Source: Bacillota bacterium
Lineage (GTDB): Bacteria; Bacillota; GCA-003054495; Carboxydocellales; JAJZTU01
NCBI GenBank assembly: GCA_021848765.1
Contig: JAJZTU010000004.1
Span: 1 to 33,854, forward strand
Length of the DNA stretch: 33,854 bases
Direction: 5' to 3'
Position numbers and translations under genes: made by a program. Below, piece after piece: positions 1-8,741 of the stretch. How positions within the stretch are numbered: position 1 is the stretch's first letter; each line of letters starts with the position of its first letter. Below the pieces are notes generated by a model, which worked only from the letters and a program-made list of their open reading frames with translations, was not told where the DNA came from and did not search any database.

Positions 1-80
1 GAACACCCCATCTCCTCCCGACCCCAGATAAGAATTGGACGGTAATTAAACAAGGTTTACCCAGGCAGTGGGATTGCTAG

Positions 81-110
81 GTATGATTTCCCCGTAGTCC
101 TGCCATACTA
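81..110 (+). promoter_or_regulatory. sigma-G/sigma-F-like forespore promoter
   Basis: GTATG (81-85) - 18 nt - CATACTA (104-110). Compared with sigma-G GMATR-N18-CATNMTA: exact -10, exact spacing, one -35 mismatch that fits sigma-F GYATA. Lies 29 bp upstream of the ATG at 139. Confidence 0.55.
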
Positions 111-138
111 CATAGGTAAGGGACAGGGGGAATTTTTC

Positions 139-552
139 ATGTGGGCTATTTTAGCCGGTTTATTGGCAGCTGTGGCTTCATGGCTGGCTAATGGGCAGAT
201 TGCTGACCGGTTCGGACCGCGAGGTATTGTATACCTGGTTCCCGCTGTGGAAGAACTGTCTAAAACCTTGTTAGCGTTGGCTTTTAATAGTTCCGTCTTC
301 CTGTCCCATGCGGTTTTTGGCACGGTTGAGGCTGTGTACGATACCCTGGTTACCCGCAAGACCGGGGTATGGGCAGGGCTGGCCAGTTACTTGGGACATA
401 TGGCTTTTGGCCTGATAACCCTCGGGCTTTACCGGCTTTCAGGGTATGCCCTCATCGGCCTCACCGGGGGCTATCTGGCCCACCTGGCCTGGAACTGGTT
501 GGTCTTAAAGCCTGTGCCGGCAACCGGAACACACCACCGCAGGGAGGGATAA
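139..552 (+). CDS. small polytopic membrane protein, PrsW-like (putative glutamic intramembrane protease family)
   Basis: 137 aa hydrophobic ORF with motif order VEELSK, FGTVEAVYD, LGHMAFGLITLGLY, LAHLAWNW, resembling the PrsW/CPBP motifs EExxK, FxxxE, HxxxG and HxxxN. Confidence 0.6.
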   Translation: MWAILAGLLAAVASWLANGQIADRFGPRGIVYLVPAVEELSKTLLALAFNSSVFLSHAVFGTVEAVYDTLVTRKTGVWAGLASYLGHMAFGLITLGLYRLSGYALIGLTGGYLAHLAWNWLVLKPVPATGTHHRREG

Positions 553-554
553 CC

Positions 555-791
555 ATGAGGCTGATTTACTTTTGTGACTGCTGCCAGGAAATCCTGGAGG
601 ATGTAGATGTCGGGGATATAGAAAACCCGGAACAGGATGATTCCTTGACTGAAGAAGAGTGGCAGGGTATAATGAAAATGCACGAAAACCAAGGAACACA
701 GCGATTTGTCAGCACCCTGTGCCATGACTGTATCCAGGAGATGGGCCTGGGAGACGACGGGGGAATAACCTACAAGGCTTTGCTTCATTGA
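555..791 (+). CDS. fin: anti-sigma-F factor Fin (YabK) family protein
   Basis: MRLIYFCDCCQEILEDVDVG...LTEEEWQGIMKMHENQGTQRFVSTLCHDCIQEMG; two Cys pairs; located immediately upstream of mfd as in B. subtilis. Start at 555 (SD AGGGAGGG), not 369. Confidence 0.8.
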   Translation: MRLIYFCDCCQEILEDVDVGDIENPEQDDSLTEEEWQGIMKMHENQGTQRFVSTLCHDCIQEMGLGDDGGITYKALLH

Positions 792-815
792 CAGTAGTAA
801 CCCCTCGAGTGTACA

Positions 816-846
816 GCTTTAGCCCTTTTGATGCTAAAGCTTTTTT
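816..846 (+). terminator. rho-independent terminator
   Basis: GCTTTAGC-loop-GCTAAAGC followed by TTTTTT. Confidence 0.75.
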
Positions 847-879
847 GTGTTTTATTTTTGTATGGAGAAGGAGAGAAGA

Positions 880-3800
880 ATGGCCCGAGGATTATTATTG
901 CCCCTGGAAAATTCCGGAGAGATGAAAGCCATTTGGCAAGGGGTACAGCGGGGTTATCAGCAATTAGTTTACGGGGTGAGCGGCACTCAAACCAACTACC
1001 TTTTGGCGGGGATAAAAGCCAGATGTCCGGGTCCGCTCCTGGTGGTTACCGCCAGTGCCCTCCAGGCCCGTAAGACCATCAGTGATCTGGAGACCTTCCT
1101 CCCGGAGAAGGAAGCGCTCTTTTTCCCCGCCCCGGAGATTATGCCTTATGACATCCTGGCTCACAGTAAAGAACTTGCCGCTCAGAGACTAAAAGTGCTG
1201 GCGGGTTTGGCCCAAGGCAGGGAAATTGTGGTTGTGGCTCCGGTAGAAGCCCTATGCAAACGGTTGATGCCTGCCATAAAATTTCGGGAGAACTGCGTGA
1301 GCCTTGTAGTGGGCGGAGTAGTTGAGCTCGATAAGCTGGCTGCGTTGCTGACCAGCCTGGGTTACGAGCGTGTCCGGCAGGTTGAGGGAATGGGTCAGTT
1401 TAGTATCCGGGGAGGGATTGTCGATATCTTTCCCCTTGACCGGGGGGACCCGGTTCGTTTAGAGCTTTTTGATGATGAAATTGATTCTATTCGCTCCGTT
1501 GATGCGGCTTCCCAGCGCTCCCTGGAAAAACTGGACCGGGTGGAGATTATTCCGGCCCGCGAACTGGTACTCACTGAGGAAAGCTGGCAGACAGCCCTAG
1601 TGCGGATTAAAGCTGACTGGGCTCAACAAAACAAGAAACTGGAAAAACTGGGCCGCAGGGAAGCCCAGTCGGCCCTGGAAGCAAAAATGGCCCACTGCCT
1701 GGAACAGGTAGAGGAGCACATTTTCTTTGAGGGCTTGGAGCAGTTTGGGGGGTATTTCAATCCCGAAGGAGTAACCCTGCTGGACTACCTGCCCAAATTA
1801 ACGCCTGTTTGCGTGGATGAGCCTGGAAGGGTTAAGGAGAGCGCAGAAAACACTGAGCGGGAGCAGGCGGAGAATTGGGCCAACTGGCTGGAAAAAGGAC
1901 TGGCTTTACCTGGCCAAGCCAGGGATTATGTGGATTTTGTGACCCTCTTTAAAGAAATGCAAGCTTATTCCTTAACCGGGTTTGCCCTGTTGCCCAAACA
2001 GCCCGGCAACTGGAAACCGCGAAATATTGTCAGTATCCCGGCCAAAAGCAACCCTTCCCTGCGCGGGCAGATCAACATTTTGGTAGAAGATTTACGGCGC
2101 ATGCGGAAAAATGAGTATGCTGCGGTTATTATGGCTGACACCCGGGAGCGGTGCCAAAAAATACTGCAGACTCTGCGGGATGCCCGGCTTGATGCTTTGT
2201 ACTTAAGCCGCTTAGACCAGGAGGTCCGCCCGGGAAACATCATCATCACCGAGGGGACTCTTCAGAACGGATTTGAGCTCACTAACAGTAAAACAGTATT
2301 CTTCACTGATGCAGAGATTTTTGGAACTCAGAAAAAGGGACGCAAAAAAACCGGAACCCGCCAGGGTTCTAAGCTTGCAGCATTTGCCGACCTCAATGTG
2401 GGAGATTATGTTGTCCATGTTAATCACGGTATAGGCATTTACCAGGGAGTTCAGAAACTGGATGTTGCAGGGATTCAAAAGGATTACCTGCTGGTAAAAT
2501 ATGCAGGCGAAGACAGGCTCTATGTGCCTAATGACCAGGTGGGAATGCTCCAAAAATACCTGGGCGCAGAGGGGCACAGACCCAAGCTGTCTAAGCTGGG
2601 GGGAACCGAGTGGGCCAAGGTAAAGAGCAGGGTCAAAGAGTCGGTCCAGTCCATGGCCCAGGACCTAATCCAGCTGTATGCTGCCAGGCAGGGCCTGAAG
2701 GGCTATGCTTTTGGACCGGATACCGTCTGGCAAAAGGAATTTGAAGAAGCCTTCCCGTTTGAGGAAACCCCTGACCAGATCCAGTCAGTTGCGGAAATAA
2801 AGGCTGACATGGAGCGGCCTAAGCCCATGGACCGGCTGCTTTGTGGTGACGTAGGATACGGGAAGACTGAAGTTGCAATCCGGGCGGCCTTTAAAACAGT
2901 GATGGAGGGTAAGCAAGTGGCTGTACTCGTACCTACCACCATCCTGGCTCAGCAGCATTACAATACCTTCCGCCAGCGCTTTACTAATTTTCCCGTTACC
3001 ATTGAAATGCTCAGTAGATTTCGTTCAGCCAAGGAACAGCGCCAGACTTTGAACAAACTTGCCCAAGGCCAGGTGGATATTGTGATTGGAACCCACCGCC
3101 TGGTACAGGAGGATGTGGTTTTTAAGGACCTGGGACTGGTAATTGTAGACGAAGAACAGCGCTTTGGGGTTGCCCACAAAGAACGGCTGAAGCAGCTCAG
3201 ACATTCGGTAGATGTGCTTACCCTAACCGCTACCCCCATCCCCCGGACTTTACACATGTCCTTAATTGGGGCCAGGGACATGAGCCTGCTGGAAACCCCG
3301 CCGGAGGACCGCTATCCTGTCCAGACCTATGTAGTGGAATTCAACTACCAGGTCATCAGAGATGCAATTTTACGGGAATTGAACCGTGGGGGCCAGATAT
3401 ACTTTGTTCATAACCGGGTTTTGGACATTGACCAGGCCGCAGAGGCCCTGCAGTCTCTTATACCTGAGGCCCGGGTAGCTGTGGCCCACGGGCAGATGAA
3501 AGAGGAAGACCTGGAAAGTATCATGCTGGATTTTTTGGAAGGTGAATTGGACATCCTGGTTTGCACTACCATTATCGAAACAGGGCTGGATATTCCCAAT
3601 GTAAATACGATAATCATTGATGAGGCTGACCATATGGGCCTGTCTCAATTGTACCAACTCCGGGGCAGGGTGGGACGGACCAACAGACTGGCGTATGCCT
3701 ACCTGACCTACAAGAAGGACAAGGTCTTGACCGAGGTGGCTGAAAAGCGTCTTCAAGCCATCCGGGAATTTACTGAATTCGGCTCCGGGTTTAAGATTGC

Positions 3801-4425
3801 CATGCGCGACCTGGAAATCCGGGGGGCCGGCAATATCCTGGGGCCGGAACAGCATGGTCAGATTATGTCCGTAGGGTTTGAAATGTACTGCCGGCTTCTG
3901 GAGGAAGCCGTTCAAGAGCTCCAGGGTAAGCAGGTTGCAGAGTTGCAGGAGCCCTCTGTGGAAATCCCCATCGATGCCTATATCAGTGATGATTACATCC
4001 CGGACCAGGCCCGGAAAATGGAAATGTACCGCAAGATCATGCTCAGCCGCCTGGAGGAATCTGTGGAGGAAGTGGGCGAGGAATTAGTGGACCGGTTTGG
4101 GGACCCCCCTGAACCCGTACTTAATCTGCTGGCTATTGCCAGAATTAAAGCCCTTTGCCTGGAGCAGGGCCTTTCCGGGGTTTCTCTCAGTGGGGGTTAC
4201 CTGACTTTCAGATTCAATGAGAAACCGGCGGTGTCAGGGCAGCAGTTAGTGGAACTGGCAGCCAAGTATCGCAATCTTTCCTTCGTGGCCGCACCCCAGG
4301 TTCAAATGAAGCTGGCTGTCCGGAAGCTGGGTCCGGAGAAAATTTTAAGCGAAGCCCTGGAAGTGCTCACCCATATAAAGAAGGATTTACTTACCCGGAC
4401 AAATTGTGAGCAGGGCAGGCTATAG
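880..4425 (+). CDS. mfd: transcription-repair coupling factor Mfd
   Basis: UvrB-like N-terminus, CarD-like RID (VGDYVVHVNHGIGIYQGVQ), helicase motifs GDVGYGKTEVA, DEEQRFGV, RGRVGR. SD GGAGAAGGAGAG precedes the ATG at 880; the 847 GTG overlaps the terminator tail. Confidence 0.97.
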   Translation: MARGLLLPLENSGEMKAIWQGVQRGYQQLVYGVSGTQTNYLLAGIKARCPGPLLVVTASALQARKTISDLETFLPEKEALFFPAPEIMPYDILAHSKELAAQRLKVLAGLAQGREIVVVAPVEALCKRLMPAIKFRENCVSLVVGGVVELDKLAALLTSLGYERVRQVEGMGQFSIRGGIVDIFPLDRGDPVRLELFDDEIDSIRSVDAASQRSLEKLDRVEIIPARELVLTEESWQTALVRIKADWAQQNKKLEKLGRREAQSALEAKMAHCLEQVEEHIFFEGLEQFGGYFNPEGVTLLDYLPKLTPVCVDEPGRVKESAENTEREQAENWANWLEKGLALPGQARDYVDFVTLFKEMQAYSLTGFALLPKQPGNWKPRNIVSIPAKSNPSLRGQINILVEDLRRMRKNEYAAVIMADTRERCQKILQTLRDARLDALYLSRLDQEVRPGNIIITEGTLQNGFELTNSKTVFFTDAEIFGTQKKGRKKTGTRQGSKLAAFADLNVGDYVVHVNHGIGIYQGVQKLDVAGIQKDYLLVKYAGEDRLYVPNDQVGMLQKYLGAEGHRPKLSKLGGTEWAKVKSRVKESVQSMAQDLIQLYAARQGLKGYAFGPDTVWQKEFEEAFPFEETPDQIQSVAEIKADMERPKPMDRLLCGDVGYGKTEVAIRAAFKTVMEGKQVAVLVPTTILAQQHYNTFRQRFTNFPVTIEMLSRFRSAKEQRQTLNKLAQGQVDIVIGTHRLVQEDVVFKDLGLVIVDEEQRFGVAHKERLKQLRHSVDVLTLTATPIPRTLHMSLIGARDMSLLETPPEDRYPVQTYVVEFNYQVIRDAILRELNRGGQIYFVHNRVLDIDQAAEALQSLIPEARVAVAHGQMKEEDLESIMLDFLEGELDILVCTTIIETGLDIPNVNTIIIDEADHMGLSQLYQLRGRVGRTNRLAYAYLTYKKDKVLTEVAEKRLQAIREFTEFGSGFKIAMRDLEIRGAGNILGPEQHGQIMSVGFEMYCRLLEEAVQELQGKQVAELQEPSVEIPIDAYISDDYIPDQARKMEMYRKIMLSRLEESVEEVGEELVDRFGDPPEPVLNLLAIARIKALCLEQGLSGVSLSGGYLTFRFNEKPAVSGQQLVELAAKYRNLSFVAAPQVQMKLAVRKLGPEKILSEALEVLTHIKKDLLTRTNCEQGRL

Positions 4426-4485
4426 TGCATTTGCGGGGCTGGAATTAGTTGCTTTGCAGGGCACAAACAAGCGGGGCAAAAAAGC

Positions 4486-4514
4486 TTGGCATAGGGGAAA
4501 TTATTTTGTATAAT
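4486..4514 (+). promoter_or_regulatory. sigma-A promoter
   Basis: TTGGCA - 17 bp - TATAAT, upstream of the ATG at 4546. Confidence 0.75.
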
Positions 4515-4545
4515 GAGTTTATAACAGGAAAGGGGTTGTGAAATA

Positions 4546-5613
4546 ATGAACAAATGGCGCAAAGCTACCAGCTTTGTTTTGGCAGTTGTCATGGCAGCAA
4601 CTGTCGCCGGCTGTACCAAGAAGCCCGGAAGCGAGGCGGTAGCAACGGTAAACGGGGAGGAGATTACCCGGGCGCAGTTGGACAAGCGTCTGGCTAAAAT
4701 GGTGGAAGTTTACAAAAGCCAAGGCCTTGATTTTACTACCGAGCAGGGAAAAGGCATGAAAAAAGCCCTTGAACGTCAATTGCTGGACGGAATGGTAGAG
4801 GAAAAGCTGCTTCTGCAAGAAGCCAAGAAACAGGGTGTACTGCCCTCTGATTCTGATATAAAGGCCAAGGTTGAGGAAACTAAAAAGAAGTTTGATTCCG
4901 AAGAAAAATTCCTGAATGCCTTAAAGACCTACAATATGGATATCAAGGAATTTGCGGACTGGACTAAACAAAATATCGCCTTGGATGCACTGTTTAACAA
5001 AGTAACCAAGGATGTAACAGTTTCCGATGCCGACATTAAAAAATATTATGATGAGAACAAAGAAACCTTTAAGCAAGGCGAAAAAGTAAGGGCCCGCCAT
5101 ATTCTCATCAAATTTGATACCCCCAATGAAAAGGTTGGCCGGACCACCGACCAGGCTAAGCAGGAAATCTTAGCTGTTCTCGACCGGATTAACAAGGGTG
5201 AGGATTTTGCCAAGCTGGCCAAAGAAAAATCCGAAGATCCCGGTTCCAAGGACAAAGGCGGCGAGTACACTTTTGGCCGCGGCGAAATGGTGAAGGAATT
5301 TGAGGATGCCGCCTTTAGCCTTAAGCCCGGGCAGGTTACTAAGGAACCGGTAAAGACCGTCTATGGATTTCATATCATTAAGTTGGAAGAAAAGATTCCT
5401 GCCAAGTCTAAGAGCTTCGAAGAGGTAAAAGGCGAGCTTCAGGCCAGTCTACCCCTCCAGAAGAAGCAGGAAGTCTTTGCGAAATACACCAGTGACCTGA
5501 AAAGCAAGGCCACAATCGACATAAAGTTACCTAATCCTCCGGCTCCCGCACCTGGTACAGGGCCTGCCGGACAAGGCGGTGCTAAAGGCGAAAAACCCCC
5601 TGGTCATCCCTAA
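4546..5613 (+). CDS. peptidylprolyl isomerase lipoprotein (PrsA/SurA-type foldase)
   Basis: Lipobox VAGC, SurA_N-like region, parvulin domain (VRARHILIKFDT...GGEYTFGRGEMVKEFEDAAFSLKPGQV...YGFHIIKL). Confidence 0.9.
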   Translation: MNKWRKATSFVLAVVMAATVAGCTKKPGSEAVATVNGEEITRAQLDKRLAKMVEVYKSQGLDFTTEQGKGMKKALERQLLDGMVEEKLLLQEAKKQGVLPSDSDIKAKVEETKKKFDSEEKFLNALKTYNMDIKEFADWTKQNIALDALFNKVTKDVTVSDADIKKYYDENKETFKQGEKVRARHILIKFDTPNEKVGRTTDQAKQEILAVLDRINKGEDFAKLAKEKSEDPGSKDKGGEYTFGRGEMVKEFEDAAFSLKPGQVTKEPVKTVYGFHIIKLEEKIPAKSKSFEEVKGELQASLPLQKKQEVFAKYTSDLKSKATIDIKLPNPPAPAPGTGPAGQGGAKGEKPPGHP

Positions 5614-5660
5614 AATAAATGCTTTTTCTTGAAAAAATTTGCAATCTACTGGTAAAAAAT

Positions 5661-5690
5661 GAATAATTCCCTCCAGGTGGATATATACTA
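5661..5690 (+). promoter_or_regulatory. sigma-G-like promoter of spoVT
   Basis: GAATA - 18 nt - TATACTA; one mismatch to GMATR-N18-CATNMTA. Confidence 0.65.
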
Positions 5691-5746
5691 TCTGTGAAAA
5701 GAAGTTCTCCTAAAATCCACCAAGAAAAGGAGGGAAGGAAGAAGTA

Positions 5747-6310
5747 ATGAAAGCAACAGGAATTGTACGGCGAATTGATGATCTGGGCAGAGTTGTCATT
5801 CCCAAAGAAATCCGCAGAACCCTCAGAATCCGGGAAGGAGATCCCCTGGAAATCTTTGTGGACCGGGAAGGGGAGGTTATCCTAAAAAAGTATTCACCTA
5901 TAGGCGAGTTGGGTGATTTTGCCAAGGAATACGCTGACTCCTTACACGAGGCTATTGGGCATATTGCCTGTATAGCCGATAGAGATACCATTATAGCGGT
6001 GGCGGGAGCGCCCAAAAAGGAATTCCTGAACAAACCTTTAGGTGCGGCTGTGGAAAAGGTGATGGAAGAACGGAATGCGGTCCTCATAAATCGTCCGGGA
6101 GAGCACCCGCATTGTAAAGGCTGTCTTACCGAGGATGATCAAGACACATGCAAGTTCTCGGCTGAAGTCATAGCCCCCATTATAGCTCAGGGTGATCCAA
6201 TCGGCGCAGTAATTCTCCTTTCTAAAGATGCTAACATCCAAATGGGTGAAATGGAGCAAAAACTAGCCGAAACAGCTGCGGGATTCCTGGCTAAGCAAAT
6301 GGAACAGTAA
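5747..6310 (+). CDS. spoVT: stage V sporulation transcriptional regulator SpoVT
   Basis: AbrB-type N-terminus MKATGIVRRIDDLGRVVIPKEIRRTLRIREGDPLEIFVDREGEVILKKYSP plus GAF-like C-terminal domain. Confidence 0.96.
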   Translation: MKATGIVRRIDDLGRVVIPKEIRRTLRIREGDPLEIFVDREGEVILKKYSPIGELGDFAKEYADSLHEAIGHIACIADRDTIIAVAGAPKKEFLNKPLGAAVEKVMEERNAVLINRPGEHPHCKGCLTEDDQDTCKFSAEVIAPIIAQGDPIGAVILLSKDANIQMGEMEQKLAETAAGFLAKQMEQ

Positions 6311-6316
6311 GTTTCA

Positions 6317-6349
6317 AAGGGTAGCGTACTCCGTATGCTACCTTTTCCT
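6317..6349 (+). terminator. rho-independent terminator
   Basis: GGTAGCGTAC-tcc-GTATGCTACC followed by TTTTCCTTTT. Confidence 0.75.
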
Positions 6350-6380
6350 TTTACCTAATGCTGATTATGGAGGCAGAGAT

Positions 6381-7919
6381 ATGACTGAACAGCGTATTGC
6401 CAAGCAAACAGATGCAAACCGGCCGGACATAACTATTGTCGGCCTGGGGCCGGGGGGGCTGTCCGGTGTCCCCCTGGGGACGTACCGTTTGCTAAAGGAG
6501 AGTAAACGGACGTGGCTGCGGACAGGGGTGCATCCGGCAGCTGAGGAGCTTAAGGCCGGGGGTGTAGGGTTTGCTACCTTTGACGAGCTTTATGAGCGTG
6601 CAGAAGCGTTTGAGGAGGTTTACGCCGGGATTGCCCGGCAGATTTGTGCGGAAGCCAGGCAAGGTGAGCTTATCTACGGTGTACCCGGGCATCCCCTGGT
6701 GGCTGAACGGTCTGTGCAGGAGATTTTAAACTTGGCGCAGGAGTTGGGACTCCAGGTGGCAATAGTGCCGGCTATGAGTTTTTTAGATGTGCTGCTCCCG
6801 GTGCTAAACATAGACCCGGTGCAAGGGTTTTGCCTGCTGGATGGATTGACCCTGGATGAACAGCCTGTCGTAACCTCATTACCCACAGTTATTACCCAGG
6901 TTTACAGCCAGGTAGTGGCTTCCGAGGTTAAACTCAGACTTATGGAGTGCTATCCTGACGAACATATGATTACTGTGGTCAGGGCCGCCGGGGTACCTGG
7001 GGAGGAACGCCGGGAACAGCAACCGCTGTTTGAGTTGGACAGGTTGCCTTGGGTGGACCACCTGACCAGTGTGTTTGTTCCGCCGCTGGCCAGTGGGGAT
7101 TGGGCAGCTGAGAACTGTGAATATGCCCTGGATTCTTTGGTCAATGTCATGGCCCACCTGCGTAGTGAGGGGGGATGTCCCTGGGATAGGGAGCAGACCC
7201 ATGAGAGTCTCAAAAAGTATATGATAGAAGAAACCTATGAGGTCCTGGATGCTATTGATTCAGGTAATGTGTATAAAATATGTGAAGAATTGGGAGACTT
7301 ATTACTGCAAATAGTCTTTCATGCTCAAATTGCCAGGGAAAATGCATACTTTGACATCAACGATGTCATAATGGAAATAACAGAAAAAATGATCCGCCGG
7401 CATCCTCATGTATTCGGCACTGCAGAGGTTTCCGGCAGTGCCGATGTAGTAGTCAATTGGGAGCGGATTAAGGCCGGGGAAAAGGTTGCCAAGGGCGAGG
7501 CCGGGGAGTCCGTCCTGGATGGAATTCCCCTGGGATTACCGGCCTTAATGCGGGCGGAAAAGCTTCAGTCCAAGGCCGCGAAAGTGGGTTTTGATTGGCC
7601 TGATTACCGGGGAGCCTGGGAAAAGGTTCTGGAAGAAGTCCAAGAGGTTAAAGAGGTCCTGCACCAAGCAAAACAAGCCCTGCAGGAAGACAAGCTGGTA
7701 CACCTTAAAGAAGAACTGGGAGATTTGTTGTTTGCAATTGTGAATGTAGCCCGCTTCTTTAAAATTGATGCTGAGGAGGCATTGGTGGTAACGAATAACA
7801 AGTTTATGCGACGGTTTGCATACATAGAACAACAAATTACGTCCCGGGGAAGGAGTTTAAAGGAAACAACTCTGGAGGAACTGGACAAGATATGGGAGGA
7901 GAGTAAGATAATGGAATAA
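6381..7919 (+). CDS. yabN: YabN-like fusion: tetrapyrrole methylase domain + MazG nucleotide pyrophosphohydrolase
   Basis: N-terminal ITIVGLGPGGLSGVPLGTYRLL...YGVPGHPLVAERSV; C-terminal GGCPWDREQTHESLKKYMIEETYEVLDAI...EELGDLLLQIVFHAQIA. Confidence 0.95.
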   Translation: MTEQRIAKQTDANRPDITIVGLGPGGLSGVPLGTYRLLKESKRTWLRTGVHPAAEELKAGGVGFATFDELYERAEAFEEVYAGIARQICAEARQGELIYGVPGHPLVAERSVQEILNLAQELGLQVAIVPAMSFLDVLLPVLNIDPVQGFCLLDGLTLDEQPVVTSLPTVITQVYSQVVASEVKLRLMECYPDEHMITVVRAAGVPGEERREQQPLFELDRLPWVDHLTSVFVPPLASGDWAAENCEYALDSLVNVMAHLRSEGGCPWDREQTHESLKKYMIEETYEVLDAIDSGNVYKICEELGDLLLQIVFHAQIARENAYFDINDVIMEITEKMIRRHPHVFGTAEVSGSADVVVNWERIKAGEKVAKGEAGESVLDGIPLGLPALMRAEKLQSKAAKVGFDWPDYRGAWEKVLEEVQEVKEVLHQAKQALQEDKLVHLKEELGDLLFAIVNVARFFKIDAEEALVVTNNKFMRRFAYIEQQITSRGRSLKETTLEELDKIWEESKIME

Positions 7920-7989
7920 AAATTTAAATAAATAGCAAAAAAAGAAAAAAATGCAGGAAAAATTTACTGATTAGCAGGAAATGCAAGGA

Positions 7990-8009
7990 TTTTAGCGAAT
8001 ATGCTAAAA
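7990..8009. repeat. perfect inverted repeat upstream of hup
   Basis: TTTTAGC-gaatat-GCTAAAA, 36 bp upstream of the hup start codon. Confidence 0.6.
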
Positions 8010-8045
8010 CGAAATACTTTACTTAAATTACAGGAGGGATTTGTT

Positions 8046-8318
8046 GTGAACAAATCAGAACTGGTAAGCAGTGTTGCTGAAAAATCCGAACTGACTAAAA
8101 AAGATGCCGAAAAAGCCGTAAACGCTGTTTTTGCTTCCATCGAAGAAGCACTGTCCAAAGGTGATAAGGTTCAACTGGTTGGCTTTGGTACCTTTGAAGT
8201 GCGCGAGCGTGCTGCACGCAAGGGTAGAAATCCTCAAACCGGTGCAGAAATTGAGATCGCTGCTGCCAAGATTCCTGCTTTCAAGGCCGGCAAAGCCCTC
8301 AAGGATGCTGTTGAATAA
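8046..8318 (+). CDS. hup: DNA-binding protein HU
   Basis: [29 protein letters not shown]...[24 protein letters not shown] start with SD GGAGGG. Confidence 0.96.
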   Translation: MNKSELVSSVAEKSELTKKDAEKAVNAVFASIEEALSKGDKVQLVGFGTFEVRERAARKGRNPQTGAEIEIAAAKIPAFKAGKALKDAVE

Positions 8319-8360
8319 GTCACTTGACCCCACACTACATAAAATGAGTTATTAAGCAAA

Positions 8361-8389
8361 AAATCAGGTTCATACGGACCTGATTTTTG
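8361..8389 (+). terminator. rho-independent terminator
   Basis: AAATCAGGT...ACCTGATTT followed by TTG. Confidence 0.75.
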
Positions 8390-8409
8390 TTCATCTAAGG
8401 GGGATTACC

Positions 8410-8652
8410 GTGAGACTGGATAAATTTCTTAAGGTATCACGCATTATCAAAAGACGCACAGTAGCCAAAGAAGTCTGTGACCGTGGTAATGTTTTAATTA
8501 ATGACAGACCGGCCAAAGCTTCCAGCGAAGTCAAGGCCGGGGATGTCCTGCAAATAGATTTCGGCCAGAGGAAAATCCGGGTGGAAGTGCTAAGCGAGGC
8601 CGAGTCCGTGAAGGCACAAGATGCCAAAGAGCTTTACAAAATATTAGATTAA
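8410..8652 (+). CDS. rqcP: S4-domain RNA-binding protein RqcP (YabO/Hsp15-like)
   Basis: MRLDKFLKVSRIIKRRTVAKEVCDRGNVLINDRPAKASSEVKAGD; conserved position after mazG/hup. Confidence 0.9.
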   Translation: MRLDKFLKVSRIIKRRTVAKEVCDRGNVLINDRPAKASSEVKAGDVLQIDFGQRKIRVEVLSEAESVKAQDAKELYKILD

Positions 8653-8690
8653 AATTCAAAACACTAAGCCATGAGCATAATTTGCCACTC

Positions 8691-8731
8691 TCCGGTTAAA
8701 ACTTAAATAGAATTAAAAAACTTTTACCGGA
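8691..8731 (+). promoter_or_regulatory. long-loop inverted repeat that includes part of the spoIID-like gene's SD
   Basis: TCCGGTTAAAA ... TTTTACCGGA (10 bp with one bulged T); the 3' arm runs into the SD CCGGAGGG. Confidence 0.5.
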
Positions 8732-8741
8732 GGGATAGCAA

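Noticed and set aside
369-554. Upstream extension of the Fin ORF (start 369)
   Set aside because: Overlaps the PrsW-like gene in another frame; SD and homology support the start at 555.
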